Shown here in pieces: positions 26,925 to 36,300 of a stretch of DNA of 64,000 bases. A program made the position numbers and the translations under genes. Position 1 is the first letter of the stretch. The number at the start of each line of letters is the position of its first letter. The notes beneath the pieces are model-generated. The model saw only the letters and a list, made by a program, of their open reading frames with translations. It had not been told where the DNA came from and ran no database searches. Origin of the DNA: JAFGUB01 sp050305515 (GTDB lineage: Bacteria; Campylobacterota; Campylobacteria; Campylobacterales; Sulfurimonadaceae). The DNA lies in NCBI GenBank assembly GCA_050305515.1, contig JBNLFL010000021.1, forward strand, positions 1 through 64,000, given 5' to 3'.

Positions 26925-27817
26925 TCTGCGATGAGCGGTTCGATGCCGACCATCATCTGCGCGCTTTTACCGCTGCCGATAAGGTCGGAGAGATCCCACG
27001 AATTATGAACATGGTAAACGCCGTCTTCATGCGAATCTATGGAGTAAACCTTCTGCGTTCCCGAGAGAAAAAGCAGGAGACCGTCTTCCGTAGAGCTCAT
27101 GCCCACACCGTTTGGTTCGCAGGCTGCCGCCACGGCAACCGAATCGAGAAACGTATGCGCCGCATCATATACATAGACCGTACCGTTGTCGCCCATGACA
27201 TAATAGAATGTCTCGCCCTCTTCGCTCTCGAACTGATGATACATACACAATCCGTTGGCTTCGGCAGGCAGGAGTGTGGAAAGTTGGGTTTTCAGCTGCT
27301 CCTGTGCGGCAAGGTAGGTGTTCAGACGAACCATGGCGCTGTACTTCGCACCGCTGGTAACATTGAACTCAGCATTGGAATGCGCCGCCAGTTCATAGGT
27401 TGTGACGTTGTTATCGTCGATATGGCCGTGGAAATGACCGAGATAATAAAAATCTTCCCATGTCGCATTGCCATCCTGAGCGAAATCGTAACCACTTCTG
27501 AACATGAGCACCTTGCCCTCGTCGTTGGCGGCATCGGCATCGCCCTTGTCATCCATCCAGACGAAGAGACGGCCTGCGGCAGAAGCATTCATTGTAAAAT
27601 TGGTCAGGGTATTGAGATCGATTGTGGTTTCCGTATCGACATCAAAAGCGTACTGATTGTTGGTTGAGGCGCTGTAAAAAAGAAGCGTCTTGCCGTCAGA
27701 TTCGAGCTCAAGCGGGTCGCTGCCCGCGCTGCTGCCGCCACTGCCGCCGCCACAGCCGCTAAAAGTCAAAAGTGCCGCACTCAGTGCAGCCGCATAGGTC
27801 AAAGTAGTTTTTTTCAT
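26921..27817 (-). CDS. Lipoprotein co-encoded with the ZnuD-like receptor
   Basis: 298 residues with a lipoprotein signal (LLTFSGCGGG) followed by a Gly/Ser linker. The body has repeated strands and His-containing segments (YYLGHFHGHIDD, ELAAHSNAEF, CMYHQFESEEGE), possibly a propeller-like fold. I cannot assign a family. Because it is coupled to the receptor gene by a 4-base overlap it may be a surface or periplasmic metal-binding partner. Confidence 0.7.
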   Translation of the reverse strand: MKKTTLTYAAALSAALLTFSGCGGGSGGSSAGSDPLELESDGKTLLFYSASTNNQYAFDVDTETTIDLNTLTNFTMNASAAGRLFVWMDDKGDADAANDEGKVLMFRSGYDFAQDGNATWEDFYYLGHFHGHIDDNNVTTYELAAHSNAEFNVTSGAKYSAMVRLNTYLAAQEQLKTQLSTLLPAEANGLCMYHQFESEEGETFYYVMGDNGTVYVYDAAHTFLDSVAVAAACEPNGVGMSSTEDGLLLFLSGTQKVYSIDSHEDGVYHVHNSWDLSDLIGSGKSAQMMVGIEPLIAE

Positions 27818-27876
27818 AAGAGTATCCTTCTCGTTTTTAATTAATATGGAGTGCTGATAAAGAAAGTGAAAAACGA

Positions 27877-28194
27877 TCAGGAGCGCGGAGGCGCGCGGAT
27901 GGCATAGCGTCCCGTCGGTAGATAGAGATAAAACGACGGAGAAAAAGCTATAAAGAGAAAAGGGATAAAAAGGAGTTCAATTTCAATGGGCGTCGGAAGG
28001 TCCGAAGCGAAAAAGAGCTCTTCAAGCACATAGATCGAACAGGAGGCGTCGTGAACGTGGTCAAACTGCTTGTGGACGGCACTGTGAAGCGCCGTGAAAA
28101 TGAAGGCAGCCAGCAGTATTTGCGTTAATCGCAACCGCGTTGCGCGAATCCTTTCAGCCGATGCAAGATTTTTGATAAGAAGTCTCATGTTCAT
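27877..28194 (-). CDS. Small membrane protein with His/Cys motif and RAPP end (DUF2946-like)
   Basis: 105 residues: basic N-terminus, hydrophobic helix (ILLAAFIFTALHSAV), then HKQFDHVHDASCS, a second hydrophobic segment and the C-terminus YAIRAPPRS. Short proteins with a His/Cys motif and an xRAPP end, such as DUF2946, are often found beside TonB receptors and metal genes. It lies 46 bases after exbD and 60 before the lipoprotein gene on the same strand, so one long tonB-to-receptor operon is possible. Confidence 0.65.
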   Translation of the reverse strand: MNMRLLIKNLASAERIRATRLRLTQILLAAFIFTALHSAVHKQFDHVHDASCSIYVLEELFFASDLPTPIEIELLFIPFLFIAFSPSFYLYLPTGRYAIRAPPRS

Positions 28195-28239
28195 TTTAGA
28201 AACGCATTATAGCGCGACATTCTTGATAGCACCCTCACA

Positions 28240-28620
28240 TTACGGGCGTGGTTCCGTCACCAGAGCCAGATTGGTGCGCTCCTTGCGCTGTAACAGCGCC
28301 ATCAGCTCGGCGATGCGCTCATAGGTCACCGCCTTGTCAATGGAGAGAACCAGCGCGGTATCCGACCCCTGTTCGAGCATCCCTTCAAGCGCTTCAAATG
28401 ATACCTTACGCCCTTCGAACGCCAGAGCATCGGTGCTCAGTTCCAACCGCTGCTCACGTTTCTCTTTGGGCAGCGGTGCGGCTGCGACGTCGGGAAGCTG
28501 CAACGAAAGCGCGGCCTCCTCTTTTCGAAAAACCGACGTTACCATGAAAAAGATCAGTAAAATAAAAACGACGTCAATCAGCGGCGTAATATCGGGAGCG
28601 AGCGGTTCGCGGCGTCTCAT
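28240..28620 (-). CDS. exbD: Biopolymer transport protein ExbD
   Basis: 126 residues: short cytoplasmic N-terminus, one helix containing the essential Asp (DITPLIDVVFILLIFFMV) and a periplasmic domain. It partners ExbB to use proton motive force for TonB. It starts 4 bases inside exbB. Confidence 0.9.
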   Translation of the reverse strand: MRRREPLAPDITPLIDVVFILLIFFMVTSVFRKEEAALSLQLPDVAAAPLPKEKREQRLELSTDALAFEGRKVSFEALEGMLEQGSDTALVLSIDKAVTYERIAELMALLQRKERTNLALVTEPRP

Positions 28621-29114
28621 GCGTGTACCCGAACGGCGTGACGCAGCGTCACTTCGAACCCGTCAAGCATCCCCACGATGTAGTTGTACCCGATGTAGTG
28701 CGGAATGGCGACAATCAGCCCCGCTACGGTGGTAATGAGTGCTACGGAGATGCCTCCGGAAAAGAGCGCCGGGTCGCCCAGTCCCGATTTGCTGATGGCA
28801 TCAAACGATGACAGTACGCCCGCTACCGTCCCCAGCAGACCCAGCAGCGGTGCCACCGAAGCGATGATCTTGACCGTATTGAGCCCAAACTCCATCCGCT
28901 TCACTTCCAGTGCCACCGCGGCATCGATACGGGAAAGATCGGCCCCTTCGCTGCGCGCGGCCTCTAAAAGCCGGTGCGCCCTGAGCCGCGGATGCTTCGT
29001 TGCCCAAAACAGCAGCAGTACTTTCCATGCCATGATTGTAAAACCGATGACATTAAGTCCGATCAGCACGTAGACGATCACGCCGCCGCGCTCGATATAA
29101 GTGAGAAGTTCCAT
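28617..29114 (-). CDS. exbB: MotA/TolQ/ExbB proton channel protein ExbB
   Basis: 165 residues with three membrane helices and the family core LLGLLGTVAGVLSSFDAISKSG followed by GISVALITTVAGLIVAIP. It forms the pentameric proton channel around ExbD. It lies 3 bases after tonB. Confidence 0.9.
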   Translation of the reverse strand: MELLTYIERGGVIVYVLIGLNVIGFTIMAWKVLLLFWATKHPRLRAHRLLEAARSEGADLSRIDAAVALEVKRMEFGLNTVKIIASVAPLLGLLGTVAGVLSSFDAISKSGLGDPALFSGGISVALITTVAGLIVAIPHYIGYNYIVGMLDGFEVTLRHAVRVHA

Positions 29115-29117
29115 CTA

Positions 29118-29819
29118 TTATCCTTGTGTTATGTCATAAAGTATGGGTACGGTAATGTGCCACCGCTCCCGCCGCAGCGTCTCCGGAATGGGATCGAAGC
29201 GCCCGATGCGTTCAAGAATCTCCAGTGCGGCGCGGTTGAGACGTTCGTGTGGCGTTGATTCGACCACGCGCACGGCGACGATCGCGCCGTTCTGATCGAG
29301 GGTGAATCCCAGCAGCACCCGCCCGCTCTGCCCCAGACGCCTTGCAATTGCCGGGTAGCGTTTCTGCGCTTCGATGGCCGCTTTGAGCCGGTCCAGATAG
29401 ACGTTCTCGGCTTCGGCCCTCATGGCAGCGGCACGCTTCTGCTCCTCTTGTTCGTGCTGCGCAATCGCTTCCGAGGCGTTCACTGCTTCTTCAGCTTCCG
29501 CCTCTTCACGCTCGTGTTCAGGCTCTGACACCGGTGCAGGGAGGGGAGGTTCGGGCTGCGGGCGTGCGGCGGCAGTGCGGTGTGGCGGTGCGACGCTCAC
29601 GGTTTCGCTGGGGGATACCGGTTTGGGTTTGGCAACCATCCTTGGCTGTGGATGCGGGCACGCTTCGGGTTCTTCGAGACGCGCATGCAGACGTATCGAA
29701 ACAACGCGCTCTTTGGAAACTTCAGCCGCCGTGTACGTTACCCGGGCATGATGAAAAACTGCCGCGTGCGCCAGCGCTACGCCAACCAGTACGGTAAAAA
29801 AAAGTCCTCGTGAATGCAT
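29118..29819 (-). CDS. tonB: Energy transducer TonB
   Basis: 233 residues: N-terminal membrane anchor (LFFTVLVGVALAHAAVF), a Pro-rich/Glu-rich spacer and a C-terminal TonB domain (RLGQSGRVLLGFTLDQNGAI...RFDPIP). It passes ExbB/ExbD energy to outer-membrane receptors such as those at 24849 and 30164. It is divergent from hemP across two Fur-type boxes. Confidence 0.9.
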   Translation of the reverse strand: MHSRGLFFTVLVGVALAHAAVFHHARVTYTAAEVSKERVVSIRLHARLEEPEACPHPQPRMVAKPKPVSPSETVSVAPPHRTAAARPQPEPPLPAPVSEPEHEREEAEAEEAVNASEAIAQHEQEEQKRAAAMRAEAENVYLDRLKAAIEAQKRYPAIARRLGQSGRVLLGFTLDQNGAIVAVRVVESTPHERLNRAALEILERIGRFDPIPETLRRERWHITVPILYDITQG

Positions 29820-29839
29820 GAGCGCATCTTATCTATATA

Positions 29840-29856
29840 TTGATAATCGTTATCTT
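29840..29856. promoter_or_regulatory. Fur-type operator, tonB side of the tonB/hemP intergenic region
   Basis: TTGATA-N5-TATCTT, 20 bases upstream of the tonB ATG. It is placed to repress the leftward tonB-exbB-exbD transcript. Confidence 0.7.
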
Positions 29857-29887
29857 TATTCTGTTCTCATCATTAATCTTATTTTTA

Positions 29888-29917
29888 TTGACAATCGTTA
29901 TCATTATCATGTATTAT
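29888..29917 (+). promoter_or_regulatory. hemP/hmu promoter with embedded Fur-type operator
   Basis: TTGACA-N5-TATCAT (29888-29904) is a Fur-type box whose first six bases also form a perfect -35; TATTAT (29912-29917) follows after 18 bases as -10. Fur binding would cover the -35 directly. Confidence 0.7.
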
Positions 29918-29952
29918 GCGCTTCGTTAAATTTATAAAAGGAGCCGCAGACG

Positions 29953-30102
29953 ATGGCAATAGCACCCGATACGCCTGAAACGCCACCCGTGATCCAGAGC
30001 CGTGACCTGCTCGGTACGCATGTTGAAATCATCATCGTACATCAGGGCGTTGCCTACCGTCTGCGCCAGACCTCCAACAACAAACTCATACTCACAAAAT
30101 AA
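29953..30102 (+). CDS. hemP: Hemin uptake protein HemP
   Basis: 49 residues, small enough to be missed by most gene calls. The sequence has the HemP pattern: VIQSRDLLG, then IIIVHQGVAYRLRQT and the terminal KLILTK. HemP proteins are short, iron-repressed and encoded with haem receptors; some regulate haem-uptake genes. The ATG is preceded by AAAAGGAG with a 9-base gap. First gene of the haem operon. Confidence 0.85.
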   Translation: MAIAPDTPETPPVIQSRDLLGTHVEIIIVHQGVAYRLRQTSNNKLILTK

Positions 30103-30108
30103 TCCGTT

Positions 30109-30138
30109 CCAGCCAGCCAGCCAGCACGAGCCAGCCAG
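30109..30138 (+). repeat. CCAG tetranucleotide tandem repeat before the haem receptor
   Basis: Four CCAG units, a 6-base interruption (CACGAG) and two more CCAG units, between hemP and the receptor start. The receptor reading frame is open through the repeat, so slippage could affect any longer translation product or the 5' mRNA structure. Confidence 0.7.
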
Positions 30139-30163
30139 CCACGAACGCATCGAAAGGAATACG

Positions 30164-32137
30164 ATGCGTGCCATGCTGTTTGGCCTCTTTACATGTAATG
30201 CACTGCTCTGCGCCGCGGAGCAAACGCAGCTTGATAATGTCGTCGTTACCGGTACCCGCACGGAAGAGACGCTGCTTGACGTCCCCGTGCGTACCGAAGT
30301 AATCGACTCGCAAACCCTCCAAAGCCGCCACGTTCAGGACGCCGCAGACGCACTTGACCTGCTCGGCGGCCTCTACGTCAAAGCCTCCCACGGCAAAGAG
30401 GGGCAGGAGGTGTGGATGCAGGGGTTCAACTCCGACCGTATCCTGATTCTCATCGACGGGCGCCGTCCCGTCGCTTCCACCGGGGCGACGGTCGACCTGA
30501 CACAGATCTCTGTTGAAAACATCGAACGCATCGAAGTGGTTAAAGGAGCCACTTCAGCGCTGTACGGCACCGCGGCCATGGGCGGGGTGATCAACATCAT
30601 TACCAAAAAGAACCGTGACCCTTTACATGTAAGCTTTGACGCACTTGGCGGCAGCTGGCTCAAACGCGCCGTGGAAGAGCCCTCCTATACCCGCATTGCG
30701 GGTAGTATTCAAATGAAAGAAGCGCTCTATGAACTCTCCCTCGCCGCGGACCGCCGCGACGACAAGGGGTTTGCCTACGATCCTGACAGTTTCGAACAGG
30801 AGGGGCAGGCAGTGGAGCGCGACAACCTGAAGCTAAACGCCGCATGGACGCCGGGAGCACACCGTATCTACGTCGAGGCGGAGTATTTTGATGAGTCCAA
30901 GTACCGCCCCTCCCTCACGCTCACGCCCGGCGTAGGCTATCTTGAGCAGGTCTACGGCGAAGAGGTCGAGAGCCTCGCTCTGGGTCTCGGAGGCGAACAT
31001 CCGCTGGGAGAGGAGCGTCTGCGATGGCGGCTCTGGTACCAGGAGTATGACTCGACCTCCGACAACGACATCCGCGTCACCCCGTTTGTCGAAGACCGCC
31101 GCAGGGCCGACATCGTCTATGAAGGCGGCGAAGCGCAGTATGACACCGCGCTGGGAGAGGCGCATCTTCTGAGCATGGGTGCCATGTGGCACCAAGAAAG
31201 CCTCGATCAGACCAAAAGCAAAGGAAGCAGCAGCGGCATCGTCACGACCGACGAACTCGGAGACGATGCCTCGCGCCACAATCTCGAAGCCTACCTTCAG
31301 GACAGCTGGATGCTCGGGGAAGATGCCGAACTTCTGCCGGGAGTGCGCTATCAGGACGACAGCGATTTCGGAGGCCATCTCGCTCCCAAAATCAATGCCA
31401 TGATGCACCTGCTGCGTTCTCCCTTACATGTAACGCTCCGCGGCGGTGTGGGTACGGGATACCGCATCCCCACTCTCAAGGAGCGCTACTACAGTTTCGA
31501 TCAGAGTCAGCACGGCTATCAGGTGATCGGTAATCCCGACCTTCAGCCCGAGACTTCACTCAGCTATCAGGCCGGAATCGAAGCGGTGTTCGAGTCGGGC
31601 TCCGCTCTGGGGCTCAACCTCTTTTACAACGACATCGACAAGCTTATAGACACCCGTTACAACGAAGAGGCCACACTGCAAAGCGGTCTTGATACTTACG
31701 ACTACCAGAACATCGGCAGCGCCGTGACGCAGGGGGTCGAATTCACCGCATCATGGGCGCTGGAGCAGACCCAGTTCAAAGGCGCCTACACCTACCTGCA
31801 CACCAAAGACGACACCACCGGTCTCAAGCTTACCCAGCGCCCGGAGCATCAGTTCAAAGGCTCGATCGAGCAGCGCATCGGCGACCTGCTCGCGGTTTTC
31901 GTGATGCAGGCGCAAAGCGAAGAGTATGTCGATGAAGAGAACGCGCACACCTCTCCCGGTTACGCACTCTATGACTTCAAGCTCACCTACGAGCCGAATA
32001 AAACGTGGCGTCTCTACGGCGGCTGCGACAATCTTTTCGACCTGCACCGCAACGTCGATTCCGCTTATGACCTACGCCCCAAAACGGGGCGTTTCGCCTA
32101 CATTGGCATGACTATCAACTTCATTTCAAAGGATTAA
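30164..32137 (+). CDS. hmuR: TonB-dependent haem receptor, HmuR-like
   Basis: 657 residues: signal peptide (LFGLFTCNALLCAAE), TonB box region (LDNVVVTGTRTEE), plug with DRILILIDGRRP and IERIEVVKGATSALYG, and a 22-strand-type barrel. The haem assignment rests on context: HemP before it, an HmuY-type lipoprotein and a CobN-like HmuS after it. ATG 30164 follows GAAAGGA; the frame stays open upstream through the CCAG repeat. Three TTACATGTAA copies lie within it (30189, 30623, 31424), in two different frames. Confidence 0.8.
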   Translation: MRAMLFGLFTCNALLCAAEQTQLDNVVVTGTRTEETLLDVPVRTEVIDSQTLQSRHVQDAADALDLLGGLYVKASHGKEGQEVWMQGFNSDRILILIDGRRPVASTGATVDLTQISVENIERIEVVKGATSALYGTAAMGGVINIITKKNRDPLHVSFDALGGSWLKRAVEEPSYTRIAGSIQMKEALYELSLAADRRDDKGFAYDPDSFEQEGQAVERDNLKLNAAWTPGAHRIYVEAEYFDESKYRPSLTLTPGVGYLEQVYGEEVESLALGLGGEHPLGEERLRWRLWYQEYDSTSDNDIRVTPFVEDRRRADIVYEGGEAQYDTALGEAHLLSMGAMWHQESLDQTKSKGSSSGIVTTDELGDDASRHNLEAYLQDSWMLGEDAELLPGVRYQDDSDFGGHLAPKINAMMHLLRSPLHVTLRGGVGTGYRIPTLKERYYSFDQSQHGYQVIGNPDLQPETSLSYQAGIEAVFESGSALGLNLFYNDIDKLIDTRYNEEATLQSGLDTYDYQNIGSAVTQGVEFTASWALEQTQFKGAYTYLHTKDDTTGLKLTQRPEHQFKGSIEQRIGDLLAVFVMQAQSEEYVDEENAHTSPGYALYDFKLTYEPNKTWRLYGGCDNLFDLHRNVDSAYDLRPKTGRFAYIGMTINFISKD

Positions 32138-32138
32138 C

Positions 32139-33338
32139 ATGAAACTTCTCACACTATCGGCGGCTGCGGCCCTCACTCTGACACTTATCGGCTGCGGCAG
32201 CAGCTCCGGCGGCAGTTCGAATGCGTCTTCTTCATCATCGCAAGCGACGACTTCCAGCAGCAGTAGCGGCGCGTCGAGCTCCGTCGCATCGCAGACCCGT
32301 ACCGTAACCATCAACGCCACCAGCCAGAGTGATTACACTTACCTCAGTCTTGAGAGCGGTGCTACCGTGACTCCGGCAAATCCGAAAGACGACGCTTCGT
32401 GGGATCTCGCGTTTAAACGCAGCTCTTTCATCATGAACGGCGGCGACTCCGGTGCCAAGGGTGTCACCATTGCCTACACGGGTAACAACAGCGAATTTTA
32501 CGACGCTTCGGGCACGGGAATCGCCGATAGTTTCAACGCCGCCACCGCGGATACGGAGCTTAATGATTTCATGGCCGTCACTGCGACGAGTGCCGTTACG
32601 GAGTTCACCGATGACGTCTTCACCCCGGCCATTACCGGAGACGGCAGCGAAGCGGGATGGTGGCTCTACGATCCGGCCACCCACAGCGTCAGTGGCAACG
32701 ACGACCTCTATTTTCTGGTACGCTCCGGCGCACAGGATAACAGCAAGTACGCCTATGCCCGGCTGCGCGGAAAAAGCATTGCCAGTGACGGCACCAACCG
32801 TAACGTAACGCTGGGCATCAGTGTTCAGACCACCTCCATGGGTACGGGCTTTCTGGATGAGTCTGAGGTACTCTTTGCCCTCACGTCCGAGAATGCCATG
32901 ACGCAGTGCTATCACTTCGATACGCAAAGCGTTAATGATTGCAGCGGATCATGGGATATCAAGGTCGCCAAAAGCGGTATGTCCTACGTCATTCATACTA
33001 ACGGCGGCGAGAGCGGCAGCGGCGCGGGACGTGCCTTTGAAATCGGCTCCAATCCCGACACCTACGGCGGATCGGACACCCCGCTTGACGGCGACCTCTC
33101 GGCTATTGCCTCGCCCTACTGGCTCAGCGACGTGATGCAGAGCCAATACGGCAAATACAGCTCCGAATACGGATGGGGCGCTTACTCGCTCAACGGCGAC
33201 CATAAAATCAGCCCCAACTATCGCGTTTACCTGCTTAAATCAGGCGATACGACCTACGCATTGCAGATTCTGGGCTACTATCACCCCGAAACTCTCGAGA
33301 GCGCCTATATTACCCTGCGCTACCGCGAAGTGCAGTAA
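32139..33338 (+). CDS. hmuY: HmuY-family haem-binding lipoprotein
   Basis: 399 residues with a lipoprotein signal (LTLTLIGCGSSS) and a long Ser-rich linker. The body carries HmuY features: SWDLAFKRSSFIMNGG near the start and the C-terminal VYLLKSGDTTYALQILGYY followed by an ITLRY strand. HmuY proteins capture haem and hand it to HmuR. It is longer than Bacteroidetes HmuY (about 220), with an insert in the middle. One base separates it from the receptor and two from hmuS. Confidence 0.75.
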   Translation: MKLLTLSAAAALTLTLIGCGSSSGGSSNASSSSSQATTSSSSSGASSSVASQTRTVTINATSQSDYTYLSLESGATVTPANPKDDASWDLAFKRSSFIMNGGDSGAKGVTIAYTGNNSEFYDASGTGIADSFNAATADTELNDFMAVTATSAVTEFTDDVFTPAITGDGSEAGWWLYDPATHSVSGNDDLYFLVRSGAQDNSKYAYARLRGKSIASDGTNRNVTLGISVQTTSMGTGFLDESEVLFALTSENAMTQCYHFDTQSVNDCSGSWDIKVAKSGMSYVIHTNGGESGSGAGRAFEIGSNPDTYGGSDTPLDGDLSAIASPYWLSDVMQSQYGKYSSEYGWGAYSLNGDHKISPNYRVYLLKSGDTTYALQILGYYHPETLESAYITLRYREVQ

Positions 33339-33340
33339 CC

Positions 33341-36300
33341 ATGCGTACCTTGCTGCTGCTGATGGCCCTTTTCGGGGCCCTGCTCGCTTCGGAGAAACGC
33401 ATCCTGATTCTCTCGACCTCCCCGGTGCTCGAAGCCAAGTTCACCCACCTTGCAAAAAGCGCTGCCAATCAGGGGCTCTTGCTGGAGGGGTATCTTGTAG
33501 AGGCTCTTCCCAAAGCGCCGCTCGATCCTGACGCCTATGATCTGGTAATCCTCGATACGCCGGGTTCGCACAATGTTAAAAGCGTACGTGAGGCGACTGC
33601 CGGTTTTCTGGCTGCCTATCGCGGCGCCCTGCTACAGACGGGACGAGAAGGCTTTAAAGCCCAAAAAATGGATGACACCGTCGCCAAAACCCTGCATGAG
33701 TACTACTTCAACGGTACGGCCCGCAATGAGGTGCCGATGTTTGCCTACATGCGCAAACACCTCTGGCATGAAGCTCTCGACGAACCCGCACCACCGTTTG
33801 TCTTTGGCAAAGTGGGCATCTACCATCCCGACTACGATGGGGTGATCTTCGAATCACGCGCAGAATATTTCAAGTGGCGCGGTGTCGGCACTGACGATTC
33901 CCGTCCCGTTATTGCCATCGCGCTGCATAAAAACTATGTCGCTTCAGGCACCACGGCACATGTGGACGCGCTGATCCGCGGCCTTGAAAAACGGGGCGCG
34001 CTGGTACTGCCTTTTTTTGATTCCGTGGTCGACCCCACCGGTATTGCGTCAATGCTTCTTGATGGCGACAGATGCGTTGCCGACGTGCTCATCAGCCTCC
34101 AGATCGTGCTCTCTCCCGAAGGACGCAAAACGAGTTTCGAAAAACTGGGCATTCCCGTCATTCATACCCTGCTCTACCGCGAAGGCGACCGCGCCGCCTG
34201 GGAGAGCGACCGTGTGGGTCTGGCCGCAGGCAGCGTTCCCTTTTTCCTCGCCAATGCCGAGTACGCTGGTATGATCGACTCAATGAGCATCGCCGTTGTC
34301 GATGCTTCCGGCATGCCTCAGCCACTGCAGGAGCAAGTTGATTCCGTTATTTCCAAAGCACTCTCCTATGCCGTGCTGCGTCACAAAAGCAACCGCGATA
34401 AAAAGGTGGCGCTGATGTTTTACAACTACCCCACAAAAGAGAGCGGCATCTCGGCGTCGTTCATGAATGCGCCCGCCTCCATCGAAGCGATTCTGGGGGC
34501 GATGAAAGCAGCTGATTACAACGTCACGGCACTGAATGAGGCGCAACTGCTTGAAAAGCTTCAGCGGCTGCTTCAGGGTCTGCACCGAGAAGGCGCCGCA
34601 CAGGAGCTGCCTGGCGAGAATCTGGCCGGAATGCTGCCGATGACACACTACAAACAGTGGTTTGAAACACTCCCCGAAGCGGTACAACAGCGCATCAACG
34701 CGCGATGGGGCACACCCGAGAGCGATCCGATGGCGACACCCGAGGGCTTCATCATTCCGCGCCTGAGTGCGGGCAACATGCTCATTATGCCCCAGCCGCC
34801 GCGCGGATCGCGCAACGAAGCCAAGGAAAACGCCATTTATCACGACATGAGCGTTCCCGTCAACCACTTCTACCTCGCTGCCTACATGTACGTACGCGAA
34901 ACGTTCAAAGCCGATGCGCTCATTCACCTCGGCACGCACGGCTCGCAGGAGTGGACTTTCGGGAAAGAGCGGGGTCTTAGCGTTTACGACGACCCCTTTC
35001 TGACACTGGGCGACATTCCGGTGATCTACCCCTACATCGTTGACAACATCGGCGAGGCGACGCAGACCAAACGGCGCGGCCGCGCGGTGAACATCACCCA
35101 CATGACGCCGCCTTTCGGCGCTTCGGGACTCTACCGCGAGCTCAACGACATTCACACGCTCATTCACGAATACCAGAGCGCGGATGAGGGTGAGGTCAGA
35201 CGCCAGATCAAACTGAAAATCCTCTCGCAGTGCGAAACGCAGGAGTTGATCTGGAACGATCTGGGATACACTAAAGAGGCGGCCGACGCCGACTTCGAGA
35301 CATTTTCCGCCAAGCTGCACAACCACCTGCACGCGCTGGCCGCCACCTCGCGCCCGATGGGACTGCACACCTTCGGCCACGCCGCGCCCAAAGATCAGCG
35401 CATCCATACGGTCATGCAGATGCTCGGAGAGGAACTTCTCAAGGCGGTCGATCCCAAAGAGTGGGACGAAGCGCTCACCATCGACTTTGCCGAACTCAAC
35501 CAGAGCAAGGCATTCAAGGCGGTCACGGCCTATCTGGAAGGTAACGCCACCGACACCATGGCGCTCATGGCACGCGAATATGAGCGAAACCTGCGCGAAA
35601 CGCTGGAAATGCCGCGCCTGCTTGAAGCACTGGAAGGAAAACACATCCCCACCAAGTACGGCGGTGACCCGATCCGCAGTCCCGAAACACTCCCCACGGG
35701 CTTCAACCATTACGGCTTCGACCCCTCGCGCGTACCGACTCAATCCGCATGGGAGGCGGGCAAGATCGCGCTGAACCAGCTTATTGACGCCCATAAGGCC
35801 AAACACGGCGAGACGCCCAAAAAGCTCGCTTTTACGATGTGGTCGGTCGAGACGATGCGCCACTTCGGGATTTTGGAAGCACAGGTGCTCTACGCACTGG
35901 GCGTGGAACCGGTCTGGGACAGAGGCGGCAGGGTCAGCGGGGTGAAACTCATTGACGAAAAGAGCCTCGGACGCGCGCGCATCGACACCGTTATCTCCGC
36001 GACGGGACTCTACCGCGACCAGTTTCCCAACGCCATGCTGCGCATGAACGAGGCGGTCGCGCTGGTCAGCGACCTAAACGACTCCAACCCTGTCGCCATG
36101 AACACCCGCGAGAGTTTTGAGGCTCTCATAGCAAAAGGCGTAGATGCGGCCAAAGCCAAAGTATTCTCCAAAGTGCGTGTTTTCTCGAATGAGAGCGGGG
36201 TTTACGGCTCCAATCTCGAAGACGCGGCGCTCGCTTCGGACACCTGGGAAAACGAGGAAAAACTGGCCAATCTCTACCTGAACCGCATGCAGTACGCATT

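Noticed and set aside
34280..35863. 527-residue minus-strand frame opposite hmuS
   Set aside because: Antisense shadow of the CobN-like gene; no start signal and no recognisable domain.
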